Source: Tenacibaculum ovolyticum DSM 18103
GTDB lineage: Bacteria > Bacteroidota > Bacteroidia > Flavobacteriales > Flavobacteriaceae
Assembly: GCF_000430545.1 (NCBI RefSeq)
Contig: NZ_AUMF01000020.1
Location: 28,356-92,355, forward strand
DNA: 64,000 bases
Direction: 5' to 3'
The notes beneath the pieces are model-generated. The model did no database searches. It was not told the origin of the DNA and saw nothing but the letters and a program-made list of their open reading frames with translations. This document shows, in pieces, positions 45,771 through 54,390 of this stretch. The translations under genes and the position numbers were made by a program. Numbering within the stretch: the stretch's first letter is position 1; each line of letters begins with the position of its first letter.

Positions 45771-47084
45771 ATGGCAATTACAGTGAAAACACAAGAGGAT
45801 ATTTTAGCAAAATTAAATATCTATGAATTAAATGAAATGCAAAAAAAAGCCATTTCAGTAATAGAAACAACTGGAAATACAGTAATACTTTCACCTACAG
45901 GAACTGGTAAAACACTAGGTTTTTTATTGCCAGCATTAAAGTTGATTGAACCTGATAATAAAGAAATTCAAACTTTAATTTTAGTACCATCAAGAGAATT
46001 AGCGATTCAAATAGAACAAGTAATTCGCGAAATGGGTACAGGTTTAAAAGTGAATGCTGTATATGGTGGACGTTCAATGACGAAAGATAAAACTGAATTA
46101 AAACATATACCAAGTATTTTAATTGGTACACCTGGTAGAATTTTAGATCACTTTGCAAATGATCGTTTTTCTAAAGACAGTATTAAAACTTTAATTTTAG
46201 ATGAGTTTGATAAATCGTTAGAGGTAGGTTTTGAGTATGAAATGAGAGGTATTATTAATCAATTACCAAACATTAGCAAGCGTATTTTAACATCAGCAAC
46301 ACAAGAGACCGAAATTCCTGAATTTGTACGTTTAAATAAACCAACAGTATTAAACTATTTAACAGGAAAAAAATCTAGACAATTAACCTTAAAAACGGTT
46401 GTTTCTCCTATAAAAAATAAGAATCAAACCTTAATTGATTTATTAAAACACATAGGAAATGAACAAGGAATTATATTCTGTAATTTAAAAGATAGTATAA
46501 ACCATGTAAGTGAGTTTTTATCTAAAAATAAAATAGCTCTTAGTTGTTTTTCTGGAGGAATGGAGCAAAGAGACCGTGAACGTTCACTAATAAAATTCAG
46601 AAACGGTACAAGTCAGGTATTAATTGCAACAGATTTAGCAGCAAGAGGTATTGATATTCCTGAAATGAAATATATTATTCATTACGAATTACCAGAAAGA
46701 ATAGAAGAGTTTACGCATAGAAACGGTAGAACAGCAAGGGTAAATGCAAAAGGAACTGCTTATATTTTAAAATGGCAGAAAGAAAGTTTACCAGAGTTTC
46801 TTCAAAATATACCTAATGCGGATATTTCTCATAAAGAAAAATTAAAATCTCAATATTGGGAAACTTTATTTATTTCGGGAGGAAGAAAAGATAAAATATC
46901 AAAAGGAGATATTGCAGGATTGTTCTTTAAAAAAGGGAATTTAACAAAAGATCAATTAGGGGTTATTGAGTTAAAACAAGATTGTGCTTTTATATCTGTA
47001 CCTGTTACGGAGGCTAAAAAGTTAATAGAGAATTTAAATAATACACGTTTAAAGAATAAAAAAGTGCGTATTACTTTAGCATAA
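45771..47084 (+). CDS. DEAD-box RNA helicase, DbpA-like, with DEFD motif II
   Basis: A 437-residue helicase with Walker A SPTGTGKT (41-48), LVPSRELAIQ, TPGRILDH, motif II LDEFDKSLE (DEFD instead of DEAD), SATQE, ATDLAARGIDIP and HRNGRTAR, then a C-terminal DbpA-type RNA-binding domain (about 365-437, GGRKDKISKGDIAGLFFK). DbpA acts in 50S assembly. The motif II variant keeps the metal-binding Asp-Glu pair, so activity is plausible. Confidence 0.93.
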   Translation: MAITVKTQEDILAKLNIYELNEMQKKAISVIETTGNTVILSPTGTGKTLGFLLPALKLIEPDNKEIQTLILVPSRELAIQIEQVIREMGTGLKVNAVYGGRSMTKDKTELKHIPSILIGTPGRILDHFANDRFSKDSIKTLILDEFDKSLEVGFEYEMRGIINQLPNISKRILTSATQETEIPEFVRLNKPTVLNYLTGKKSRQLTLKTVVSPIKNKNQTLIDLLKHIGNEQGIIFCNLKDSINHVSEFLSKNKIALSCFSGGMEQRDRERSLIKFRNGTSQVLIATDLAARGIDIPEMKYIIHYELPERIEEFTHRNGRTARVNAKGTAYILKWQKESLPEFLQNIPNADISHKEKLKSQYWETLFISGGRKDKISKGDIAGLFFKKGNLTKDQLGVIELKQDCAFISVPVTEAKKLIENLNNTRLKNKKVRITLA

Positions 47085-47120
47085 CTATTTTTATTTAAAA
47101 TAGCTTGGTATTTATTATTG

Positions 47121-48440
47121 ATGGAAACTATGAAAAGATTTTTTTTACTATTATTTATTATTAATGTGTTTGTTAGTTGTTCTAAAAAAGAGAAAACAGA
47201 TACTGAATTATTAGAAATAGATAAGAAAACACTAAATGAAAGTTTAGATTCATATAAAATTATGCCTTATAAGTTTGGTAAAATTTTAATAAGATCAGCA
47301 ATTACTAAAGATACTATCTCTACAGAGTTTAAATCTTTTAAAACAGATATAGATAGAATTTCTAAGCGGTTAATGAGTCATGATTTTAAAAATCCTGACA
47401 ACATATCATTGTTAGAATACATTTCTATTTATAGAGATTATAGAAAAATGGAGGAATTTATCATGAAAACCGATGAAGATATATTTCCTCCATTATTAGA
47501 TGCTTTTAATGTAATCTATGGAGATTCTATTAGTAAAAAAAGACCTTATTACTCTGGAAAAGAAAAAGAAGTAGTTCAGAATTTAGAACATACTGTTTTA
47601 AGTGCTATTGTTATTCTAAGTAAAGATTTGGGTAAAGAAGTTTCTTTATATGAATGCTCTAAAACCAAACCAGAATTATTACCTGATACAGAAATAAAAA
47701 CATTATTACAGTATTTTAGAGGTTTTTTGTTTTTTGAAAAAGGATTATACTATATGTCTGAAGATGAAATATCAAGAAATATAAATTGGTTAGATAATAA
47801 TAAAAATATCGACTTGCCATATACTAGGTCTATGTTTCAATGGGGGAATCTAACTAACGAGAAAACACATTTAGCGATTCATTCATTAAATCATTTATTT
47901 AGAGCTTTTGATAGGTTAATGATGGACAGAAAAGTTGATGAAGATAGAGCTTTAGAAGATTTTGAAGTATTTTTAAAAGATTCAAAAGAAATTGGGTTAG
48001 ACAATGAAGTTATTTGGTCTATAGAAACTTATTTGTATTTAAAAAATAACAAGAGTGAAAAAGCAATAACATCATTAGTTAAACTTAAAACAAGTAATTT
48101 GTTATCATTAGATGATAAAAACAAAATTGATGATGCTATAATATATTTAAAGAATAGAAAACCAGAGAGTGTATTAAATGGTTTTTATGATAAGTATTTT
48201 TTAAGTAAAATAGCGACAAAATATATGTTTTCTATGTTAGCTCAAGTAGATTGGGAAAAGATAATGAAAGAACAAAATGTACCACATACTGAAGAAATGT
48301 TTGTTGTTATAGATAAATTTAAAGAAATGACAAACAACTTAAACAAATACACATCTGTAGATAAATTAAAGGAAGTAGGGAACGATATTAAAGATAAAGG
48401 AATAAACCTTTTTGATAAAGCTAAAGAACTTGTAGAATAA
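47121..48440 (+). CDS. Unknown lipoprotein, alpha-helical
   Basis: About 436-439 residues. The best start is ATG at 47130 (MKRFFLLLFIINVFVSC, lipobox cysteine 17), with ATG at 47121 three codons upstream. The mature part is rich in Lys, Asp and Glu and predicted helical, with a TPR-like feel in the middle (RAFDRLMMDRKVDEDRALED). No family recognised. It stands 36 bp after the helicase gene and may share its transcript. Confidence 0.8.
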   Translation: METMKRFFLLLFIINVFVSCSKKEKTDTELLEIDKKTLNESLDSYKIMPYKFGKILIRSAITKDTISTEFKSFKTDIDRISKRLMSHDFKNPDNISLLEYISIYRDYRKMEEFIMKTDEDIFPPLLDAFNVIYGDSISKKRPYYSGKEKEVVQNLEHTVLSAIVILSKDLGKEVSLYECSKTKPELLPDTEIKTLLQYFRGFLFFEKGLYYMSEDEISRNINWLDNNKNIDLPYTRSMFQWGNLTNEKTHLAIHSLNHLFRAFDRLMMDRKVDEDRALEDFEVFLKDSKEIGLDNEVIWSIETYLYLKNNKSEKAITSLVKLKTSNLLSLDDKNKIDDAIIYLKNRKPESVLNGFYDKYFLSKIATKYMFSMLAQVDWEKIMKEQNVPHTEEMFVVIDKFKEMTNNLNKYTSVDKLKEVGNDIKDKGINLFDKAKELVE

Positions 48441-48465
48441 GGACTTTAATTACTTTTTAAATTAC

Positions 48466-48507
48466 AAAAACTGCTCTTTTCTATTATTAGAAAGCGCAGT
48501 TTTTTTT
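48466..48507. terminator. Bidirectional terminator between the lipoprotein gene and dus
   Basis: AAAAACTGCTCTTT pairs with AAAGCGCAGTTTTT (one mismatch) followed by T. Confidence 0.8.
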
Positions 48508-48516
48508 GTGGAATTA

Positions 48517-49461
48517 TTACTCGCTACTTAATATTTCTTTAACAGCAGCTTGATATTTTTTAGGATTTCCAGCCTTTTTAATTTTTTTATAGGTCTTTTG
48601 AGGATTTGCAAATGACTTAGAAAAATACTCCCAAAAACCTAGCATTTTCATTTTTATAGGAGTTGGACCAGATAAAGCAGCATCGTATTGGTGATAAATT
48701 TCGTCATGAAAAGCTTCAAAACGTTTCCATCTATCTTTTGGGTATTCGGTTGTATTGTCTTTTATCATTTGTGGTAAAAAAGGATCACCAATTAAGCCAC
48801 GACCAATCATAAAATGAGTAATACTAGGAAAACGTTCTTGCATTGCTTTAAAACCAGCTACAGAAGTAATATCTCCGTTATAGTATAGTTGATGTTTAGC
48901 GGTATCTATACACTTCTGAAAAGCATCTAAATCTACACCACCTTTGTATAGTTGTTTACCTATTCGTGCATGAATAGCTATATTTTTTAATGGGTATTTA
49001 TCTAAAATAGGGAAGGAGTGTAATATCTCCTCACTATTCTCATAACCCATTCGCATTTTCATAGAAACTAAAATATCAGTTTCGTTATGCGCTTTGTGTA
49101 ATACTTCATCAATTCTTGCAGGGTTGCAAATTAATCCTGATCCCATTCCTGATTTTGTAACCATTGGATACGGACAGCCTAAGTTCCAATTCAATTCCTT
49201 ATAACCTAAACTCTGCACATATTTAGCTACAAATAAAAACTCATCAGCATTGTTTGTAATTACTTGTGGTATAACTGTTAAAGCATCATTGTTTTCAGGT
49301 AATAAATCACGTTCATAACTCGATTTAATTTTCATTTTTCCATTTAATCGAATATATGGAGCATAATAAGTATCAATACCTCCAAAGTATTTATGTTGTG
49401 CGTTTCTAAAACGAAAATCAGTAAATCCTTGTAAAGGTGATGAAAGTAAGGTAAAACTCAT
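48517..49461 (-). CDS. tRNA-dihydrouridine synthase
   Basis: A 314-residue flavoprotein with LLSSPLQGFTDFRFR at the N-terminus (APMxG-like FMN loop), VIPQVITN, the catalytic cysteine in LNWNLGCPYPMVTKSGMGSG, KMRMGY, IAIHARIG and YNGDITS plus FMIGRGLIGDPFL. It reduces uridine in tRNA D-loops. Family match is clear; the DusA/B/C subtype is not assigned. Divergent from pbpC in the presumed ancestral order. Confidence 0.95.
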   Translation of the reverse strand: MSFTLLSSPLQGFTDFRFRNAQHKYFGGIDTYYAPYIRLNGKMKIKSSYERDLLPENNDALTVIPQVITNNADEFLFVAKYVQSLGYKELNWNLGCPYPMVTKSGMGSGLICNPARIDEVLHKAHNETDILVSMKMRMGYENSEEILHSFPILDKYPLKNIAIHARIGKQLYKGGVDLDAFQKCIDTAKHQLYYNGDITSVAGFKAMQERFPSITHFMIGRGLIGDPFLPQMIKDNTTEYPKDRWKRFEAFHDEIYHQYDAALSGPTPIKMKMLGFWEYFSKSFANPQKTYKKIKKAGNPKKYQAAVKEILSSE

Positions 49462-49569
49462 AAATATTTAATAAGCTGCAAATATAACTTACTTATGGTT
49501 TAAAATTAACTGTAAACTTTATACTTTTTAAATAGAAGAATTACAAATAAAAATAACCCTGTTTTTATT
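49438..49569 (+). repeat. Left copy of a duplicated dus/pbpC divergent promoter region
   Basis: About 132 bp, from inside dus codon 8 through the intergenic region to a remnant of the pbpC start. It matches 51391-51521 at about 90% identity (about 12 mismatches and one gap by eye). In this copy the dus start is intact, the pbpC start codon has become ATA (49547-49549), and the pbpC-directed -7 is TACTTTTT (49522-49529). Confidence 0.9.
49479..49486 (-). promoter_or_regulatory. -7 element of dus (intact copy)
   Basis: TATATTTG on the minus strand, 17 bp before the dus ATG at 49461. The equivalent site in the right-hand repeat (51431-51438) reads TATATTTC, having lost the conserved final G. 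Confidence 0.6.
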
Positions 49570-49704
49570 TAAAACGTAGAAAAACAACAAGTTAAATAGA
49601 AAAGGTTTAAAGTTATTTGGAATTAAGAATTTCTACTAAAGATATGGTACATAAAAGTATGAGTTTTAACTGACTAATTTTTTATAATTATCTGTGTGTT
49701 TTTA

Positions 49705-49712
49705 TATATTTG
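49705..49712 (+). promoter_or_regulatory. Candidate -7 element of the LRR lipoprotein gene
   Basis: TATATTTG fits TAnnTTTG and predicts a leader of about 84 bases to the ATG at 49803. Confidence 0.45.
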
Positions 49713-49802
49713 CCAAAAAAAATTGTCTACTAAAAATGCTATGAACTATTACTGTACTTTTTTTTTAGGCAAAATACTAAAATACCTAAAAATTTAATTA
49801 TT

Positions 49803-51263
49803 ATGAAAGTAGTAAAACTCTTTGTCTTGGGGATTATTTCTCTAACAATTTTTAATTCATGTAACTCAAATGAAATCGATGATCTTCAAAATCAAATATC
49901 CTCTTTAGAAACGAGAACTACGTTGTTAGAAGCAGATGTTGCAAAATTAAAGGAATTAATAGAAAAAGTAAATACAATCAAAGAATCACTTGATAATCTT
50001 GATGGTTTAGTTGAAACAAATACCCAATTACTCAATACATTTAAAGACAAAATTGATAGTATTGAAGAAGCTATGGTTAATTCTGATAAAGATATGAGTG
50101 AGCTTGAAGCAGAATTATCGGAAGTAAAAACAGCGTTGGATAATTTTATGGAACAAAATAAAATTTTTCCAGGCGATTTAATTATACATTCAAGTGTTCA
50201 TGCCGATATCGTTAAATTATTTGAAGAAAGAAAGTATGAGATTATTATGGGAGATTTGTTGATATCCAATGTGTCAGCAAGTAGTATTGAATATTTAAAT
50301 AATTTGATTGTAGTAGGAGGAGATTTTTCTATTAAAGACACAGATTTAATAAACTTAGAGACTTTTAGTAATTTAACAGCTGCTGGAGAAATAAGAATTG
50401 GAAATAATACTTTACTAGAAAGCTTAAAGGGTTTAGAGAATTTAACAAAAGTTGGAGATCAATTTTTAGTTTATGATAATCCATCGTTAGAAAGTTTAAT
50501 AGGTTTAGAAAATTTAATAGAAACTGGAACATATTTTAATATTTCAGGTAATAATTCACTAACGAGCTTAACAGGTTTAGAAAACTTAACAAAAGTAGGA
50601 GGACAATTCTCTATTTCAAATAATGAATCACTAAAAAACTTAACAGGTTTAGAAAATTTAACAAAAATTGGAGAAAGCTTTTCTATTAGAGATAATAATT
50701 CACTAGAAAGTTTATTAGGCTTAGAAAATTTAACAGAAATTGGAGGAGATTTTAATCTTGCAGATAATGCTTCACTAAAAATCATAACAGGCTTAGAAAA
50801 TTTAACAAAAATTGGAGGAGGCTATTTTTATATTTTAGATAATGCTTCACTAGAAAGTATAACAGGTTTGACTAGTTTAACAGAAATTGCAGGGAATTTT
50901 GATATTAGAGATAATGCTTCTCTAAAAATTATAACAGGTTTAGAAAATTTAACAAAAATTGGACGTTCTCTTAGTATTGTAAATAATGATTCACTAGAAG
51001 ATTTAACAGGCTTGGCAAATTTAACAGAAATCGGAGGATATTTTAATATTTGGCTTAATGATTCACTAAAAAGTTTAATAGGCTTAGAAAATTTAACTGA
51101 AATTGAAGAGAAATTTAACATTGGGGGGAATATTATATTAGCTTCATTTTGTTCATTACAAAATTATTTGAATACTGATGCTTCATTAGATTTAGATATT
51201 AATGGAAACCTTTATAACCCATCTATTGAAGAAATTAAAGATAGTAGTACTTGCGAACAATAG
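49803..51263 (+). CDS. Leucine-rich-repeat (receptor L-domain-like) surface lipoprotein with coiled-coil stalk
   Basis: A 486-residue lipoprotein (cysteine 20, FNSC) with three regions. Residues about 24-120 form heptad-rich coiled coil (LQNQISSLETRTTLLEADV...). A short linker follows. Residues about 185-465 hold roughly eleven 23-24-residue repeats with consensus LxxLTGLENLTKIGGxFxI followed by xDNxS, as in receptor L-domain/BspA-like solenoids. At the DNA level the units are near-identical 69-72-bp blocks. Probably an adhesin or ligand-binding surface protein. It has its own promoter-like motif and terminator and is flanked by duplicated copies of the dus/pbpC promoter region, so it looks like an inserted cassette. 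Confidence 0.88.
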   Translation: MKVVKLFVLGIISLTIFNSCNSNEIDDLQNQISSLETRTTLLEADVAKLKELIEKVNTIKESLDNLDGLVETNTQLLNTFKDKIDSIEEAMVNSDKDMSELEAELSEVKTALDNFMEQNKIFPGDLIIHSSVHADIVKLFEERKYEIIMGDLLISNVSASSIEYLNNLIVVGGDFSIKDTDLINLETFSNLTAAGEIRIGNNTLLESLKGLENLTKVGDQFLVYDNPSLESLIGLENLIETGTYFNISGNNSLTSLTGLENLTKVGGQFSISNNESLKNLTGLENLTKIGESFSIRDNNSLESLLGLENLTEIGGDFNLADNASLKIITGLENLTKIGGGYFYILDNASLESITGLTSLTEIAGNFDIRDNASLKIITGLENLTKIGRSLSIVNNDSLEDLTGLANLTEIGGYFNIWLNDSLKSLIGLENLTEIEEKFNIGGNIILASFCSLQNYLNTDASLDLDINGNLYNPSIEEIKDSSTCEQ

Positions 51264-51293
51264 GCTAATTATTTTTTTAAAAAAATACTCGTT

Positions 51294-51321
51294 AAAAACA
51301 CCTTTTTTAAGGTGTTTTTTT
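51294..51321 (+). terminator. Intrinsic terminator of the LRR lipoprotein gene
   Basis: AAAAACACCTT / AAGGTGTTTTTTT stem with TTTT loop. Confidence 0.88.
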
Positions 51322-51390
51322 ATGTATGAAATTTAAATAAACAAAAGGAAGTTAATTTGGAATATTCTTAGTAAAAAAAGGAATGTTTAC

Positions 51391-51521
51391 TGATGAAAGT
51401 AGTATAAAACTCATAATATTTAATAAGCTGGAAATATAACTTATTTATGGTTTAAAATTAACTGTAAACTTTCTATTTTTGAAATAGAAAAATTGCAAAT
51501 GAAAATAATCCTGTTTTTATT
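51391..51521 (+). repeat. Right copy of the duplicated dus/pbpC divergent promoter region
   Basis: Matches 49438-49569. It starts with a remnant of the dus 5' end (still reading MSF and LLSS on the minus strand from CAT at 51412-51414) and runs into the functional pbpC start. Offset from the left copy is 1,953 bp at the dus end and 1,952 bp at the pbpC end. Confidence 0.9.
51474..51481 (+). promoter_or_regulatory. -7 element of pbpC (intact copy)
   Basis: TATTTTTG fits TAnnTTTG, 17 bp before the ATG at 51499. The equivalent site in the left repeat is TACTTTTT, lacking the final G. Confidence 0.6.
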
Positions 51522-53847
51522 AAAAAAACACAAACTAAAAGTAATCATTATAAGTGTATTAATGATTGCTTATTATTTGTGTTTACCCGAGAAATTATTT
51601 TTAACACCAACATCAACAGTTGTTACTGCAAAAAATAACGAACTATTAGGGGCGGTTATAGCCAAAGATGGTCAATGGCGTTTTCCTGAATTAGATTCGG
51701 TTCCAAAAAAGTTTGAAGCCTGTATTTTACAATTTGAGGATGTTCATTTTTATCATCATTTAGGTTTTAATCCAATTTCAATAGGAAAAGCATTTGTAGA
51801 AAATATAAAAGCAAAAAGAGTTGTTCGTGGAGGAAGTACGCTTACACAACAAGTGATTAGATTATCACGAAAGAATAAAAAACGTTCTTATTTAGAAAAA
51901 ATAAAAGAGTTGGTATTGGCTACTCGATTGGAATTTCGATTATCAAAAGAAAGTATTTTAAAACTATATGCTTCGCATGCGCCTTTTGGAGGGAATGTGG
52001 TAGGGTTAGAAATGGCATCTTGGCGGTATTTCGGCTTAAAACCACATCAATTATCTTGGGCAGAAACAGCAACATTGGCGGTTTTGCCAAATGCTCCATC
52101 GTTAATTTATCCAGGAAAAAATCAACAAAAATTAAAAGAAAAACGAAATAGACTACTTAAAAAGTTATTTGTAGAAAAAGTGATTGATAAAACTACTTAT
52201 GAATTAGCTTTGGAAGAAGAATTACCTCAAAAACCATATGTATTACCTCAAATTGCTACTCATTTTGTGCAAGAAGTAGCAAAAAAACATAAAGGAAAAT
52301 ATATACAAAGTTCTTTAGATATACATATACAAAAGCAAGTAAATAATTTGGTGAAACAACATTATGAACGTCAAAAACAAAACGAGGTTTATAATATTGC
52401 GGTACTAGTATTAGATGTTGCTACAAGAAAAGTTATAAGTTATGTTGGAAATTCACCAACCGATAAAGCACATCAAAAGAATGTAAATAATGTTGTTTCA
52501 GCAAGAAGTACGGGAAGTACTTTAAAACCATTTTTATTTGCTCAGATGTTACAATCAGGAGCTATATTACCAACACAGTTAGTTGCAGATGTGCCAACCG
52601 AAATAGCGGGATATACTCCTAAAAACTTTGATTTAACTTTTGATGGAGCTGTACCTGTAAATCAAGCTTTAACCCGGTCTTTAAATATCCCCGCAGTTCG
52701 TATGTTACAATCATATGGATTAGAGAAATTTAGAGCAGATTTAAAAGACTACAACATTTATGATATAGATAAATCGGCTGATTATTATGGCTTATCATTA
52801 ATTTTAGGAGGTGCTGAGGCTAGTTTGTGGGATTTATGTAAAACTTTTGCAGGTTATGCAAGTATTATAAATCACTTTGAAATTACAAAACATAAGTATT
52901 ATTCAAATGAATTTATTGAACCTAGTTATATAAACTCTTCAAATTTAAATTTTGGAACTCTTCAAAAAGATTATAAATATATTGATGCAGGTGTTGCTTA
53001 TACGACGTTAAATACGTTAACGGAAGTTAATAGACCATATACCGACCAGGCATGGAAATACTTTGATTCTTCTCAGAAAATAGGATGGAAGACAGGTACT
53101 AGTTTTGGATACAAAGATGCTTGGGCAATTGGTGTAACTCCAAAATATGTAGTTGGTGTTTGGGTTGGAAATTCTGATGGAGAAGGCAGACCTGACTTAA
53201 CAGGGGTAGGTAGTGCGGCTCCACTATTATTTAATGTTTTTGATGTGTTACCAAAATCAGATTGGTTTTTAGAACCTTTTGAAGCGTTAATTGAAGAAAA
53301 TATTTGTGAAAAAAGTGGTTATTTGGCTTTACCTATCTGTAAATCAATTGTAAAAAAGATTCCTAAAAATGGCGTAAGAGCAAAATCGTGTCCTTATCAC
53401 AAACAAATAACAGTTGATGTTACTGAAAAATTTCAAGTAAATTCTAACTGTGAGTCTGTAACTAATATGAAAACAAAATCGTGGTTTGTTTTACCTCCAC
53501 TAATGGCTCATTATTATAAACAAAAAAACGCCAGCTATAGTACGTTACCTAATTATAGAAGTGATTGTAGTTTATTAGAAAATAATACAATGGATTTTGT
53601 ATTTCCAACAAAATATCGATCTAAAATATCTTTAACAAAAGGAGTAGATAATAAAGTAAATGCTGTTATATTAAAAGTAACACATGCCAGTGCAGATGCT
53701 ACTTTGTATTGGTATTTAAATGATGTTTTTATAGGAAATACAAATCAATATCATGAACAAGCAATTATACCTGTAAAAGGGAATCATAAAATTACAGTAA
53801 TTGATAATTTGGGTAATGAAAAAACACGACTTATAGAAATATTGTAA
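51499..53847 (+). CDS. pbpC: Penicillin-binding protein 1C
   Basis: About 782 residues from ATG at 51499; an in-frame TTG at 51493 adds two residues and is unlikely. N-terminal membrane anchor (about 10-25); GT51 glycosyltransferase domain with FEDVHFYHHLGFNP, RGGSTLTQQVIRL and KIKELVLATRLE; transpeptidase domain with STGSTLKP (catalytic Ser in SxxK), and the KTGTS motif; and a C-terminal PBP1C domain ending in a beta-sandwich. It makes and crosslinks peptidoglycan. The gene's usual alpha-2-macroglobulin partner is not adjacent. Its promoter region is the right member of the repeat pair. Confidence 0.96.
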   Translation: MKIILFLLKKHKLKVIIISVLMIAYYLCLPEKLFLTPTSTVVTAKNNELLGAVIAKDGQWRFPELDSVPKKFEACILQFEDVHFYHHLGFNPISIGKAFVENIKAKRVVRGGSTLTQQVIRLSRKNKKRSYLEKIKELVLATRLEFRLSKESILKLYASHAPFGGNVVGLEMASWRYFGLKPHQLSWAETATLAVLPNAPSLIYPGKNQQKLKEKRNRLLKKLFVEKVIDKTTYELALEEELPQKPYVLPQIATHFVQEVAKKHKGKYIQSSLDIHIQKQVNNLVKQHYERQKQNEVYNIAVLVLDVATRKVISYVGNSPTDKAHQKNVNNVVSARSTGSTLKPFLFAQMLQSGAILPTQLVADVPTEIAGYTPKNFDLTFDGAVPVNQALTRSLNIPAVRMLQSYGLEKFRADLKDYNIYDIDKSADYYGLSLILGGAEASLWDLCKTFAGYASIINHFEITKHKYYSNEFIEPSYINSSNLNFGTLQKDYKYIDAGVAYTTLNTLTEVNRPYTDQAWKYFDSSQKIGWKTGTSFGYKDAWAIGVTPKYVVGVWVGNSDGEGRPDLTGVGSAAPLLFNVFDVLPKSDWFLEPFEALIEENICEKSGYLALPICKSIVKKIPKNGVRAKSCPYHKQITVDVTEKFQVNSNCESVTNMKTKSWFVLPPLMAHYYKQKNASYSTLPNYRSDCSLLENNTMDFVFPTKYRSKISLTKGVDNKVNAVILKVTHASADATLYWYLNDVFIGNTNQYHEQAIIPVKGNHKITVIDNLGNEKTRLIEIL

Positions 53848-53901
53848 TACTATTTATATTAAAAACACTAAAACACTTTTTATAGAGTATTTAAAGCACT
53901 T

Positions 53902-54390
53902 TTATTGTATTTTTTTTAATTCGTCATCATATAACCCAATCAAGAGACTATTACCTTTATTGTCTATTTTAATACCGCCATACTTAGCTTTTTCATACTT
54001 TTTACCTTTACCTTCTTGAAAAAAGAAAGATTCAGCTCCTATATTTATACCTCTCCACTGCTTTAATGTATACCTTATAATGTATTCAGTAGTATTAATA
54101 GGTTTTTTATTTGCTTGTAATCTTACTTTGTGAGCAATACCATTTTCGTCTAATTTAACAACACAAAATCCTCTTTTAGAAACACTATCATATTTAATAT
54201 TTCTTGAAATGGCATAATTTAAAGTCATATAATCACCTTGCATTAAAGATCTCGGGTCAACAGGAGCCAGCTCTAATAAAACTAACTTTCCTTCAGATAG
54301 TAATGTTTCTTTCTTAAGCAATGAATTATTAAATAGCCAAAGTAAAACGATAAGATTAATAAGAACAATCGCCCATTTATACTTTTTCAT
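53902..54390 (-). CDS. GDYXXLXY domain protein
   Basis: A 162-residue protein with an N-terminal membrane helix (about 7-23) and the name-giving motif GDYMTLNY at 52-59. The remainder is beta-rich and likely extracytoplasmic. Function unknown. It overlaps the DUF4401 gene by 14 bp and forms the standard DUF2157-DUF4401-GDYXXLXY trio. Confidence 0.93.
   Translation of the reverse strand: MKKYKWAIVLINLIVLLWLFNNSLLKKETLLSEGKLVLLELAPVDPRSLMQGDYMTLNYAISRNIKYDSVSKRGFCVVKLDENGIAHKVRLQANKKPINTTEYIIRYTLKQWRGINIGAESFFFQEGKGKKYEKAKYGGIKIDNKGNSLLIGLYDDELKKIQ

Larger units (their letters stand above)
49462..49802. other. Intergenic region between dus and the LRR lipoprotein gene
   Basis: Holds the left promoter-region repeat to about 49569-49600 with a decayed pbpC start, then about 200 bp of unique AT-rich sequence with a candidate promoter of the LRR gene. 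No gene seen. Confidence 0.75.

Noticed and set aside
49601..49660. Weak resemblance of 49610-49650 to 51350-51385 as further repeat
   Set aside because: Only short shared stretches (such as TTTGGAAT) with many mismatches; could be chance in AT-rich DNA.
50380..51130. Regular 69-72-bp repeats resembling a CRISPR array
   Set aside because: Repeats are continuous in frame, without unique spacers, and encode a leucine-rich solenoid; long antisense frames at 50471-50785 and 50828-51121 are only shadows of this periodicity.
49438..51521. Insertion sequence or composite transposon around the LRR gene
   Set aside because: No transposase, terminal inverted repeats or short target duplication; the flanking repeats are copies of the local promoter region itself.
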